64,000 nucleotides of DNA from CAYQJS01 sp964417895 (GTDB lineage: Bacteria > Chloroflexota > UBA6077 > SHYK01), in NCBI GenBank assembly GCA_964417895.1, contig CAYQJS010000001.1:186001-250000 (forward strand), written 5' to 3'. Every line of letters starts with the position of its first letter. The first letter of the stretch is position 1. Below, in pieces: positions 44,514 to 53,661 of the stretch. Both the position numbers and the translations under genes were made by a program. Below the pieces are notes generated by a model that saw only the letters and a list, made by a program, of their open reading frames with translations, made no database searches and was not told where the DNA came from.

Positions 44514-44850
44514 GGTCTCCTCCTCGCTTCTCTCGGACGGCGCGAGCTACAGGCAAATCACCGTGGAGCCCGCCGTTTGCGGCGTCGGCTGACGACCCGG
44601 ACATTGTAGCCCTACTCGCCGAGAGAGCCACGAGCGCAAATCCCCGCCGCCTCGAGTCGCGACCGGCAGTGAGCTAGGTCGAAGACGTCGTGATCCTCAC
44701 GAGCTCGCAATTCGCTAGCCGGGCGTTTGGCGGTTCCCCGCGGCCGCAGCCGTATACTGCCAACCATCCCGCACACCGGGCGCTCTCAGCGTCCCGACCA
44801 GGTCTCGTCGGACGGATGGCGCCATCATCGGACCAACAACTCTCGAGCGA
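44514..44850. other. Divergent intergenic region between the leftward and rightward arrays
   Basis: No gene is supported. A TATACT hexamer at 44753-44758 could be a -10 box for the rightward hydrolase gene, but no -35 box is well spaced. Array polarity switches here. Confidence 0.4.
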
Positions 44851-44883
44851 GCCCGTACCGGCACCCTGGAGATCGCTTACGAG

Positions 44884-45732
44884 GTGAGCGGGCCGCCGGA
44901 CGGCGCCCCGGTGGTGCTGCTCCACGGGTTTCCGTACGACCCAAGGGCCTACGACGGCGTCGTAAAGACTCTCGTTGCGGCGGGGTGTCGCGCGATCGTG
45001 CCGTACCTGCGCGGCTACGGGCCAACCCGCTTTCTTTCAGCGGATACGCCTCGTTCGGGTCAGCAAGCGGCGCTCGGCCATGATCTGCTGGCTCTCCTCG
45101 ATACGCTCCGGCTCTCGCGGGTAGCACTGGTCGGCTACGACTGGGGTGGGCGAGCCGCCTGCATCGTGGCGGCGCTGTGGCCCGAGCGAGTGCGCTGCCT
45201 CGTGTCGGTCGGAGGCTACAACATCCAGGATATCTCCGCCTCCGCGCGCCCGCTCCCGCCTGAGCAGGAGCACCGTTTGTGGTACCAGTACTACTTCCAC
45301 ACTGAGCGAGGTCGGGCCGGACTGGAGGCCAACCGCCGCCCGCTGGGGAAGCTCCTCTGGCGCCTATGGTCACCCAACTGGCAGTTCGACTCCGCCACGT
45401 ACGAGCGAACGGCGGAGTCGTTCGACAATCCGGATTTCGTTGACGTCGTGATTCACTCCTACCGCCACCGCTACGGCTACGCTGCGGGCGACCCAGATCT
45501 GGACGAGATTGAGCAGCGGCTCGCGGCCCGGCCATTGATAACGGTGCCGGCGATCGTGCTGCACGGCGGCGGCGACGGCGTAAGCCCGGCGGTCTCGTCG
45601 GAGAGCCACGAGCGCTTTTTCACGGGCCCCTATCAGCGCCTCGTGATCCCGCTGGTCGGCCACAACCTGCCGCAAGAGAATCCGGGCACCGTCGCGGCGG
45701 CCATCCTCGAACTCTTAGCGGCCACGGGTTGA
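44884..45732 (+). CDS. Alpha/beta hydrolase, epoxide hydrolase or dehalogenase-like
   Basis: 282 residues as counted from the GTG at 44884. LLHGFPYDPRAYDGV carries the oxyanion HG motif and LVGYDWGGRAA has Asp86 as nucleophile, as in epoxide hydrolases and haloalkane dehalogenases rather than Ser-type esterases. The late His is in LVGHNLPQENP and the acid is probably in HGGGDG. The same frame continues upstream as LERARTGTLEIAYEVSG, which is family-like, so the true start is probably about 20 codons earlier at a non-ATG codon, or the 5' end is frameshifted. It leads the rightward set of genes. Confidence 0.88.
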   Translation: MSGPPDGAPVVLLHGFPYDPRAYDGVVKTLVAAGCRAIVPYLRGYGPTRFLSADTPRSGQQAALGHDLLALLDTLRLSRVALVGYDWGGRAACIVAALWPERVRCLVSVGGYNIQDISASARPLPPEQEHRLWYQYYFHTERGRAGLEANRRPLGKLLWRLWSPNWQFDSATYERTAESFDNPDFVDVVIHSYRHRYGYAAGDPDLDEIEQRLAARPLITVPAIVLHGGGDGVSPAVSSESHERFFTGPYQRLVIPLVGHNLPQENPGTVAAAILELLAATG

Positions 45733-45971
45733 AGATGGCCGCGAGCGGCATTGCCGAGGGGTTCCCGCTTCCATGCACAGTGTGGCGACATTTGACGCGG
45801 GCCTCGGCCGCAATCACAATGGACTGAGGGCCCCACCCCTTATGCTGATGCAGCATTGGTTCGGGATCGCTGGCGGCGTCAAGGTTTTCGTAGTCTTGCC
45901 GGGACCAATCGCCGGAGCGACTGACCGGACTCGGTCGCCGAAGTCCGCGAGTCCAGCGAGGAGGATCTGTC

Positions 45972-47717
45972 ATGAGCCGGGGCCAATCGAGGGATTCGGA
46001 AAAGCATATGCGGGTTCTGCCAGGGCTTAGCTTGGCGGCGCTGCTCACGCTGAGCGCTTGCGCCGGCCCGGTTGCGCCGCCGCGGGAGGACGGGCAACCG
46101 CGTGTGGAACGCCAACCGACGACGCTCCGATTGGTGAGCCGTAGAGAACCTCAGACCCTGGCCACCAAGTACAGTGATCCGCGAGGCGCCAGCCAACACG
46201 CCAAAGACGCGATGAACGCGGGCTTCGCCCTCATCGACAATCAGATGCGACCCCGAGGGGAACTGGCCGAGCAGCTACCCGAGCTGAACGCTGACACGTG
46301 GAAGGTCTTCCCGAACGGCACCATCGAAACCACCTACAAGCTTCGCCCGGGCCTCACCTGGCATGACGGTCAGCCCCTGACGGCTGAAGACTTCGTGTTC
46401 AGCTGGCAGGTCTACCGGACCCCCGGGCTCCCATTCGATCAGAGCCCGCAGAACTTCATGGATCGAGTGGCAGCGCCCGACCCGAGAACCGTCGTCATCA
46501 CTTGGAACACGCCGTCCGTCGAGGCAGGCGTGTTGGGCACCAACTTCGCACCGCTTCCGGCGCACGTCCTCGGCGAACGCTTTCAGATCCTGGAGCGCGA
46601 CCCGGCGGCGGCGGACGGCTTCGCCAACGCGACTTTCTGGTCGCAGGAGTTTATCGGTTCCGGCCCCTATCGCCTGGAGCGCTGGGAGCCAGGCGCATTC
46701 GTCGAAGGCCTCGCCTTCGACGGCTACGCTCTGGGGCGGCCCAAGATCGACCGGATCATCGTCCGCTTCATGGGCGACGAGAACACGGTGCTCACGAACG
46801 TCCTCGCGGGCGAGCTCGACTACGCGCCAACCCTCACGATGCGATTCGAGCACCTGGAGCCGCTCAAGCGAGATTGGGTGGCCTCCGGAAAGGGCACCGG
46901 GATAGTCGGCCCGGACTACTTCATCTTCATCCAATTCCAGTTCCGGCCCGAGTACCAGAACGAGCCCGCGCTCTTCGACGTTCGCGCGCGGCGGGCCATG
47001 TCCCACGCTCTCGACCGCCAGTTGCTGGCGGATGCCATCTTCCAGGGTGAAACGGAGATTGCGTACACGTGGGCCTGGAAGTTCACGCCCTACTTTGCCG
47101 AGGCCGAGCGGGCGATCACGAAACACCTGTACGATCCGCGATTAGCCGAGCAGCTGATGACCGAGGCCGGCCTCAGGAAGGGCCCGGATGGCTTCTTCGT
47201 CTATCCCGACGGGAAGCGCTTCCAGCCTGACTACGAAGTGGGCTCGGGCACGGAGCGCGAGCGCGGGCAGGCTATCACCGTGGACATGTGGAAGCAGGTG
47301 GGTCTGGATGTCCAGCCGTCCTTGCTACCCTCCGGGACGGTGCCTGAGATGCGTCGGCATACGTGGCCCAATATCAACGGGCGGACGGGAGCCCCGGAGA
47401 ACTGGCTGAACTGGCCGACTGAGAACATCGGATCGCCCGCCAACCGGTGGACGGGATCCAACCGCAGCGGCTGGTCCAATGCCGAGTTCGACCGGCTGTA
47501 TGATGCATTCCGCGGGACGCTCGACCGTCGGGAGATGGACCGAATCGCCGTCCAGATCTTGAAGCTGCTGGGCGACGAGGTGCCGGGCTTCGTCCAGTAC
47601 GACGCCCCGGCCCTGATGGCCCACGTCGCGACCCTGCGCGGCCCAACGTTCCCCTTGCCGGGCACGCCCGGGCCGCTCTGGAACTGGAACCTTCACGAGT
47701 GGGAGTACGTCCGTTAG
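45972..47717 (+). CDS. Family 5 solute-binding lipoprotein (subgroup V)
   Basis: 581 residues from the ATG at 45972, 7 bases after AGGAGG. Lipobox LLTLSAC with Cys30. LTWHDGQPLTAEDFVFSWQV, RARRAMSHALDRQLLADAIF and LYDPRLAEQLMTEAGLRKG are present; it ends WNWNLHEWEYVR. It is the first binding protein on the rightward strand and its closest relative here is at 34751 in the leftward array. The 239 bases before it hold no gene. Confidence 0.93.
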   Translation: MSRGQSRDSEKHMRVLPGLSLAALLTLSACAGPVAPPREDGQPRVERQPTTLRLVSRREPQTLATKYSDPRGASQHAKDAMNAGFALIDNQMRPRGELAEQLPELNADTWKVFPNGTIETTYKLRPGLTWHDGQPLTAEDFVFSWQVYRTPGLPFDQSPQNFMDRVAAPDPRTVVITWNTPSVEAGVLGTNFAPLPAHVLGERFQILERDPAAADGFANATFWSQEFIGSGPYRLERWEPGAFVEGLAFDGYALGRPKIDRIIVRFMGDENTVLTNVLAGELDYAPTLTMRFEHLEPLKRDWVASGKGTGIVGPDYFIFIQFQFRPEYQNEPALFDVRARRAMSHALDRQLLADAIFQGETEIAYTWAWKFTPYFAEAERAITKHLYDPRLAEQLMTEAGLRKGPDGFFVYPDGKRFQPDYEVGSGTERERGQAITVDMWKQVGLDVQPSLLPSGTVPEMRRHTWPNINGRTGAPENWLNWPTENIGSPANRWTGSNRSGWSNAEFDRLYDAFRGTLDRREMDRIAVQILKLLGDEVPGFVQYDAPALMAHVATLRGPTFPLPGTPGPLWNWNLHEWEYVR

Positions 47718-47772
47718 CGATGTCGAGGACATGGAGCGCGCGGCGAGAACTTAAGGAGGAGAGAAGAGCATC

Positions 47773-48816
47773 ATGCACGACTATCCACCCTACGAGCTGA
47801 GGGCCCTGTTTCGGGCGGGTCATTCCGAGTTCTGGGAGGTGGCCGACAAGGCCGGGATCTTGGGGAGAATGAGGCTCTCGCTCACGTACCTGGAGGGCAC
47901 CGACGACCCCAGAGTCGCCGAGGAGGCGCTATTCTCCGGGAAAATCGACCTCATTTGCGGCAACCACATCACTCCGTACATATGGGTTGCGCGTGGGAAG
48001 CCAATCGTGTGTTTGGCCTCGCCAAGCAATGCCGTTCGGAATCGCGTGGTCACTCGTGAGCCAATGCCTTCGCTGGCGGAGTTCAAGACCAAAGGATTCC
48101 GCATAGCGGACACCAACCTGATTGGAAGCAGCGGCATTGCCGGACATGGCCGACTAAACCACATCATCGACATCATGCGGCAGGGATATGCCGAGGGCGA
48201 AGCCGAGTGGATTGAGGTGGGCGCGGCGCCGGAGCGCGGACCGGCGCCCGAGCTGCGCGGGGCTCTCCTAGATGCGGTGAAGACCGGCAAGGCTGACGCG
48301 GCCTTTGTGGGCCGATTCGCGGATTCGGAGCCGAACCTTCATGTGCTCGAGCTGCCGGAGCTGCCGATGATCAACGGAACGACAATCACGACCAGCTATG
48401 AAGCGCTCAACAAGAAGGAAGGCCTGGCCGAGCGGCTGGTACGGGCCATGGTGGAAACGATCCATTACACGCGCATGCATCCCGAGGAGGTGCAGCGTTT
48501 CCTCGACGTCAAAGATACCCGGCCGTACACGCAGCAAGGGGGGCGGATCGATACCATCCTCAGGGCCTCGATGAAGCCCTATCCCTCGGCGGAAGGGATT
48601 CTGAACGCCTGGGAGCTCAGCCGCATGCGGTACGAAGATGCCCAGGCGGCCAATCCGTTCGCGCTGTGGGATATGCATTACCTGCGGGATCTCGATCTGT
48701 CCGGTTTCATCGACGAGCTGATCCAGGAGGAGCCGGCGAGCGTGCGGGAAAAGTACACCACCGACTTCAAGACACCCGACGGGGCGTATCTCTTCGCCCA
48801 GAACTCGACCATCTGA
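47773..48816 (+). CDS. NMT1/PBP-fold ligand-binding or decarboxylase-like protein
   Basis: 347 residues from the ATG at 47773 after AAGGAGGAGAG. The layout is that of a two-lobe type II periplasmic binding fold: FSGKIDLICGNHITPYIWVA, GKPIVCLASPSNAVRNRVVT and GRLNHIIDIMRQGYAEGEAE, with ADAAFVGRFADSEPNLHVLE later. There is no signal peptide or lipobox, so it should be cytoplasmic, like the dihydroxyphthalate decarboxylase-like protein at 22660, to which it is only distantly similar. It could be an enzyme of that superfamily or a soluble sensor. It lies 55 bases after a binding-protein gene. Confidence 0.72.
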   Translation: MHDYPPYELRALFRAGHSEFWEVADKAGILGRMRLSLTYLEGTDDPRVAEEALFSGKIDLICGNHITPYIWVARGKPIVCLASPSNAVRNRVVTREPMPSLAEFKTKGFRIADTNLIGSSGIAGHGRLNHIIDIMRQGYAEGEAEWIEVGAAPERGPAPELRGALLDAVKTGKADAAFVGRFADSEPNLHVLELPELPMINGTTITTSYEALNKKEGLAERLVRAMVETIHYTRMHPEEVQRFLDVKDTRPYTQQGGRIDTILRASMKPYPSAEGILNAWELSRMRYEDAQAANPFALWDMHYLRDLDLSGFIDELIQEEPASVREKYTTDFKTPDGAYLFAQNSTI

Positions 48817-49020
48817 ACCGTCAGCCCCGGAGCGAGGTGAGGGCTCGAGCGTCCGGAGTCGCATAAACTCGGGCCCAAGGCATCGCGATTCCCGCCGGCA
48901 GCCCGTATTCGTTCAAGTGCTCCAGCGAAGAGAACCTGGTGATCATGCACATCACGGCGCGTACCCCCAGCTATCAGCAGGGGGCAGCTGTCCTATTGGA
49001 ATTCGTGCGGAGATGTTGCG

Positions 49021-49341
49021 ATAGTCGCAGACAAGTCGAGTGAGCGCGCCACGGATCCAGCGCTCGAGTCGCTGCGCAACCGTATCGATGTAAAGGGCGA
49101 CGAGTCGCTGACGGCTTGGACGGCGGTCCTCACCGTGGAGATGGCCGATGGCAGGGTTCTTGAGGAGCGGGTTCTGCACGCCACGGGCTCGCCCGCGAAT
49201 CCGTTAACCGATGCGCAAGTTCAGGAGAAATTCAAGGCGCTCGCGTCTGACGTACTGCCGGGGGAGCGTGCGGAGCGGGCGCTGTGGGACATCGACCAGG
49301 TCTCAGACGTGACCCAGCTCATCCCGCTGCTCAGCGCTTGA
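49021..49341 (+). pseudogene. C-terminal remnant of an MmgE/PrpD-family gene
   Basis: The frame reads SLTAWTAVLTVEMADGRVLE, then VLHATGSPANPLTDAQVQEK and FKALASDVLPGERAE, ending LIPLLSA. The pattern of a DGR strand followed by GSPxNPxTDAxxxxKF is characteristic of the C-terminus of MmgE/PrpD proteins (2-methylcitrate dehydratase, cis-aconitate decarboxylase and relatives). The first three quarters of the gene (normally about 450 residues) are missing. It ends 11 bases before a binding-protein gene. Between 48817 and 49020 no intact gene is seen, although a minus-strand frame ends ALTSLRG near 48825. Confidence 0.7.
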
Positions 49342-49352
49342 AGGAGAGACCC

Positions 49353-51095
49353 ATGGCGTTCGAGTCTGGCTCGCACGTCAGGCGCCATACCCGCATCGTT
49401 CGCCCCTCGGTGCTGATTTGCGCGGCGCTGCTCTTCAGCGGCTGTGGGCCCACCCCGGCCCCGACGCGACAGCAGAGCGTGTCGGCCGAGCCGGGCGGGC
49501 CCCCGAAGACCATCACGATGGGGTCGTTCAAAGAGCCTTTCAACGGCATCATACTGGGGCTCGGGGTCGGAGCCTCGATAGCGGAACTCAGCGCCATGTT
49601 CCATGCGGGCCTTACGGTGTACGACGGCCAGGGTAACCTCCAGCCCCGGGTGGCGCAGAAGGTCCCGCGGATCGAGGATGGAGACTGGAAGGTTGCTCCG
49701 GACGGGACCATGGAGCTGACGTGGAAGCTTCGTCCGGACGTCAGGTGGCACGACGGCACGCCTCTTTCAGCGGCAGACTTCGTTTTCGGCATACAGGTGG
49801 CGGTGGACCCCCGAAGCCCCCGGAGCCTGACGGGTGACTTTGTCTCAATCTCGCAGGCCTTCGCTCCGGATGCTCAGACATTGGTGGTGCGGTGGAAGGC
49901 CCCGTACGTTTACGCGAACCAGGCCGGACCCGCCGAGCAACCCGCCTTGCCGCGGCATCTGCTGGCAGACCTGTACGGGCAAGCCAACATGGAGGCACTT
50001 GACAACAGTCCCTATTGGACCACCGAGTTTGTTGGCCTCGGGCCCTATCGCCTCGGCGACTGGGTGCTGGGGAGCCACACGGAAGCGTTGGCCTCCGACG
50101 AGTACTTCGTGGGCCGCCCGAAGATCGACCGCATCTTCATCCGCTACTATGCTGACCCCCAGGGGCTGGCCCAGGCTGTGGTGGCCGGCGCCGTCGATGT
50201 GGTGGGGATTGGCTCGCTGAGGGACCAGGATGTACCTCCCATCAAGAGCGCGTGGGAGTCGACGGGGGCTGGGACCATACTCCGGATGACGTTCATCGCC
50301 GCGAGCATGGGCTTTCAGTTCCGCGATCCCACCGCTCCCTGGGCGGATGTCCGCGTTCGGCGGGCCCTCGCTCATCTGCTCGATCGGGAAGTGCTCGCGG
50401 AGGCGCTGGGCGAAGGCTTATCCAGGCCCGCCGATGTCGTTCTCGATCCCGAGGACCCGGTGCATCGCTTACTGGAGCAGGGCGGGTTTCCGAAGTATCC
50501 CCACGACGTAACTCAGGCGCTGCGCCTGCTTTCCGAGGCCGGCTGGACCAGAGGGCAAGATGGCGTGCTCCAGCGCGACGGGCAGCGGTTCGGCATCGAG
50601 GTTTCCACGCTCGCCAATTCGCCAGCGTACGTCGCCCGCATCACGGCGGTCGCCGACCAGCTCAAGCTGGGCGGCCTCGAACCGACGGTGATTCCCATCC
50701 CGTCGAACACCCCCAACGCAAGGGAGGTGCAATCCCGCATCCGTGGTATGCATCACCGACAGTCCCAGATCAACGATGGTCAGCTCAGGGTCTTGACCGC
50801 GGCGGAGATCCCAACGCCGCAGACACAGTGGCAAGGGGCCAACCCCATGGGCTACAGCAACCCGGCCTACGAGCGGCTGTATGCCCAGTTCATCTCCACC
50901 TTCGAGCTACCCAAGCGCCAGGCATTAAAGGCGGAGATGCTGAGGCTTACGTTGGAGGATGTGGCGCAAATCCCGCTGTTCTACACGAGCGGCACGGCCG
51001 TCGTGGTATTTCGAAAGGGCATTACGGGGCCCGGCCCGGTGTCCACGATCGATCCCGTTGCCGCGTGGAACATTCACCTCTGGCAAATGGACTGA
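49353..51095 (+). CDS. Family 5 solute-binding lipoprotein (subgroup II)
   Basis: 580 residues from the ATG at 49353 after AAGGAGAGACCC; the earlier in-frame start at 49284 lies inside the MmgE/PrpD remnant. Lipobox ALLFSGC with Cys31. VRWHDGTPLSAADFVFGIQV, HLLADLYGQANMEALDNSPY, VRVRRALAHLLDREVLAEAL and the end AAWNIHLWQMD place it with 31276 and 62559. It precedes amidohydrolase pair 4, mirroring the 31276 binding protein next to pair 3. Confidence 0.93.
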   Translation: MAFESGSHVRRHTRIVRPSVLICAALLFSGCGPTPAPTRQQSVSAEPGGPPKTITMGSFKEPFNGIILGLGVGASIAELSAMFHAGLTVYDGQGNLQPRVAQKVPRIEDGDWKVAPDGTMELTWKLRPDVRWHDGTPLSAADFVFGIQVAVDPRSPRSLTGDFVSISQAFAPDAQTLVVRWKAPYVYANQAGPAEQPALPRHLLADLYGQANMEALDNSPYWTTEFVGLGPYRLGDWVLGSHTEALASDEYFVGRPKIDRIFIRYYADPQGLAQAVVAGAVDVVGIGSLRDQDVPPIKSAWESTGAGTILRMTFIAASMGFQFRDPTAPWADVRVRRALAHLLDREVLAEALGEGLSRPADVVLDPEDPVHRLLEQGGFPKYPHDVTQALRLLSEAGWTRGQDGVLQRDGQRFGIEVSTLANSPAYVARITAVADQLKLGGLEPTVIPIPSNTPNAREVQSRIRGMHHRQSQINDGQLRVLTAAEIPTPQTQWQGANPMGYSNPAYERLYAQFISTFELPKRQALKAEMLRLTLEDVAQIPLFYTSGTAVVVFRKGITGPGPVSTIDPVAAWNIHLWQMD

Positions 51096-51192
51096 GGGCG
51101 AACCTGCCTACGTCGCCGATTTGCGCGCCCCGCTGCTGAGCGCCTCCACCGAGGGCGCGGTGTGGAATATCCACGAGTGGGAGTTCAGATAG
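51096..51192 (+). pseudogene. C-terminal remnant of another solute-binding protein
   Basis: Directly after the stop of the 49353 gene, a frame reads YVADLRAPLLSASTEGAVWN followed by IHEWEFR and a stop. The WNIHEW ending is the C-terminal signature of most family 5 binding proteins in this window. Only about 30 codons survive, so a second tandem copy was probably deleted by recombination. Confidence 0.6.
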
Positions 51193-51236
51193 CGACCCTC
51201 TAGAGGCAGTCAGAAGCACGCGAGGAGCACCGCCCT

Positions 51237-52382
51237 ATGCCGTTGAACTATGGGCTTATTAGCGTGGACGACCACGTCCAGGAGCCGCCCGACCTCTGGA
51301 TCGCTCGACTTTCCAAGGCTCAGTTCGGCGACCGCATCCCGCACCTCGAGCGCTCTGAAGATGGCAGCGAGCGGTGGGTGGTCGATGGCCAGACGCTTCT
51401 GGACGGGTCCGTCGCTCGAGTGGGTGCACTGCTGGCAGATCGCAACCAAGAGCCCAAGCGTTGGGAGGAGGTACCGCTGGCTGCGTACGTTCCTTCAGAG
51501 CGGCTGAGGATCATGGACGCTGCGGGAGTGGACTACTCGGTGCTCTTCCCAACGGTGTCGGGGATGGCCGGGGAGGCTTTCGGACGCCTGCAGGACCCTG
51601 AGCTGGAGTTGGCCTGCGTGCGCGCATACAACGACTGGCTGGCAGAGGAGTGGGCGGCTGCCAGTGACCGTTTCATCCCTCAATGCATGGTGCCCATCTG
51701 GCCGATCGAGGCGACGGTGGCCGAAATCCGGCGCGCAGTCGCCATGGGGCATCGAGGCGTGGTTTTCCCACCGGCCCCGATGGCGCTGCGTGACGTGCCT
51801 CACATCGGAGAGCCGGAGTGGGACCCTCTTTGGGCAACCTGTGAGGAACTTGACATTCCACTGTGTCTCCACGCCGGCGGCACCCCCCCAGTTCCATATG
51901 CGCCGTCCCTTGTGCTGGCCGACGCTATAAACAGCGTGATGACGCCTCTCTCTAACGCTGCCGTGGCCGCCCTCCTCCTCTTCTCCCGAGTGGCCATCAG
52001 ACATCCGCGTCTGAAGTTGGTGTTCGCGGAAAGCGCGTTGGGGTGGGGGGTCGCGTACCTGGAGTGGGCCGACCACCAGTTCGAGGAAGACGGACTGGCC
52101 CGCGAAGGATATATTTATGAGGGCGTCCAGCACGCGGGATACGAGTTACGGCCGTCTGAGATGTTTCACCGCCAGTGTTACCTCAATGGCTGGTTCGAAC
52201 CCGTCGGCCCGTGGACGAACTATCTGGGGGGAGACCACGTCCTCTGGTCGACGAACTTGCCTCTTGGGACCTCTACCTGGCCGCAGACCCGAGAGACGAT
52301 TGAGCGCTGTTTTCGTGGAGTTCCAAACGACGTGCGTCAGCAAGTCCTCTGGAAAAATGCCGCCGCCCTGTACCGGCTGTGA
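51237..52382 (+). CDS. Amidohydrolase family 2, subtype A (Asp to Asn), pair 4
   Basis: 381 residues from the ATG at 51237. MPLNYGLISVDDHVQEPPDL gives Asp11-x-His13, IPLCLHAGGTP the middle His, and LWSTNLPLGTSTW the Asn in place of Asp. An eight-residue insertion (IYEGVQHAG) compared with pair 3 lies before YELRPSEMFH. Here the Asn-type gene precedes its canonical partner, the reverse of the order in pairs 1 to 3. It follows the binding-protein remnant by 45 bases. Confidence 0.92.
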   Translation: MPLNYGLISVDDHVQEPPDLWIARLSKAQFGDRIPHLERSEDGSERWVVDGQTLLDGSVARVGALLADRNQEPKRWEEVPLAAYVPSERLRIMDAAGVDYSVLFPTVSGMAGEAFGRLQDPELELACVRAYNDWLAEEWAAASDRFIPQCMVPIWPIEATVAEIRRAVAMGHRGVVFPPAPMALRDVPHIGEPEWDPLWATCEELDIPLCLHAGGTPPVPYAPSLVLADAINSVMTPLSNAAVAALLLFSRVAIRHPRLKLVFAESALGWGVAYLEWADHQFEEDGLAREGYIYEGVQHAGYELRPSEMFHRQCYLNGWFEPVGPWTNYLGGDHVLWSTNLPLGTSTWPQTRETIERCFRGVPNDVRQQVLWKNAAALYRL

Positions 52383-52437
52383 CATGTCGGAGGATGAACT
52401 GACCCTGTGGGTGAGCTTTAGATGACAGAAGGTGAGC

Positions 52438-53601
52438 ATGGAGATCAGATACGGGCTAATTAGTTGTGATTCCCATGTCGCGTTCGGTCGCGACGACTTC
52501 ACCTCCCGGATGTCCGCCAGCAAGTGGGGAGACCGCATCCCTCGTATCGTGGAGGTGGAGCGTAGCGGGGAACGCATCCACGGTTGGAGCATCTACGGCG
52601 GACGGCCAAGTGGCAATGTGTGTAATTGCCCCGCTCTGATGGGGGAGCCACGACCCTATTACCCCAGGCGCTGGGAAGAGGTACCCAAGCTAGCTTACGA
52701 CCCCGAGGAGCGCTTGAAAGCGCTGGACACTGACCAGGTGGATGCCGAGGTGCTCTTCCCCAACCCACCCGGGGGGAGCTACTACGAGTTCGAAGACCAA
52801 GAATTCGAACTGGACGCAGTGCGGGCTTACAACGACATTCTGTCCGAATGGACGCGCATCAGCGACCGCTATTTGCCGCTCGCCGTCCTCCCCTGGCTTC
52901 AAGAACCGAGCAAGATCGCGAGCGAGATCGAGCGCGCGGTCGAAGGTGGCCATCGCGGAATCAACGTCGGGGCCATTCCACCGAAGGGGCTGCCCCCCCT
53001 CATGGATCCCCACTGGGACGCGATTTGGGCTGCCTGCCAGGAGTTGGGCGTGCCCGTGCATTTTCACGCGGCCGGGGGATTCGCCCGGGCGTGGGGACCG
53101 AAGGCGTCAGGGAACGGCAGCTGGAGCGGCTACACGGCCCGGCAGAACCATGCCATGTTCACCAGCCTATGCCCAGTGGGCCCCAGCTCGACCATTCCAC
53201 ACCTCATCTTCTCGGGGCTCACGCAGCGGTTCCCGCGTCTCAAGTTCGTGTTCGCGGAGAACGGCATGGGGGCGCTGAACTACGCGATAGCCGCGTGCGA
53301 CTACGAGTGGGAGCACCGCCACCTGTGGTCGGAGGGCATCCCGACTCGGCCGAGCGAGGTGATCCGCCGCCAGATGTTTGTGAACTTCTGGTTTGAAGAG
53401 GAGTGCATCAAGACGCGGCACGACGTCGGCATCGACAACATCATGTGGGAATCAGACTTTCCGCATGTGACCTCGTATTACCCGCGATCTTGGGAGGCGA
53501 TCGAGCGAGTCCTGCAAGGAGTGCCGACCGACGAGCGCCGAAAGATGCTCTACGAGAATGCGCTTCGCGTGTATGGGGTCAATCCCAGCGTCGTGTCGTG
53601 A
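52438..53601 (+). CDS. Amidohydrolase family 2, subtype B (canonical site), pair 4
   Basis: 387 residues from the ATG at 52438 behind AAGGTGA; a GTG at 52432 is part of that site. MEIRYGLISCDSHVAFGRDD, PVHFHAAGGFAR and NIMWESDFPHVTSYYP give a full metal set. NVCNCPALMGEPRPYYPRRW matches the subtype B block of pair 3. It is 55 bases after its Asn-type partner and 60 bases before a bicupin, so these three plus the binding protein at 54799 may be one operon. Confidence 0.92.
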   Translation: MEIRYGLISCDSHVAFGRDDFTSRMSASKWGDRIPRIVEVERSGERIHGWSIYGGRPSGNVCNCPALMGEPRPYYPRRWEEVPKLAYDPEERLKALDTDQVDAEVLFPNPPGGSYYEFEDQEFELDAVRAYNDILSEWTRISDRYLPLAVLPWLQEPSKIASEIERAVEGGHRGINVGAIPPKGLPPLMDPHWDAIWAACQELGVPVHFHAAGGFARAWGPKASGNGSWSGYTARQNHAMFTSLCPVGPSSTIPHLIFSGLTQRFPRLKFVFAENGMGALNYAIAACDYEWEHRHLWSEGIPTRPSEVIRRQMFVNFWFEEECIKTRHDVGIDNIMWESDFPHVTSYYPRSWEAIERVLQGVPTDERRKMLYENALRVYGVNPSVVS

Positions 53602-53661
53602 GACACGTAGCCTGAGCGACAAGACATCGCCTTAAGATGATGGATGGAGGCAACAGAGAGC

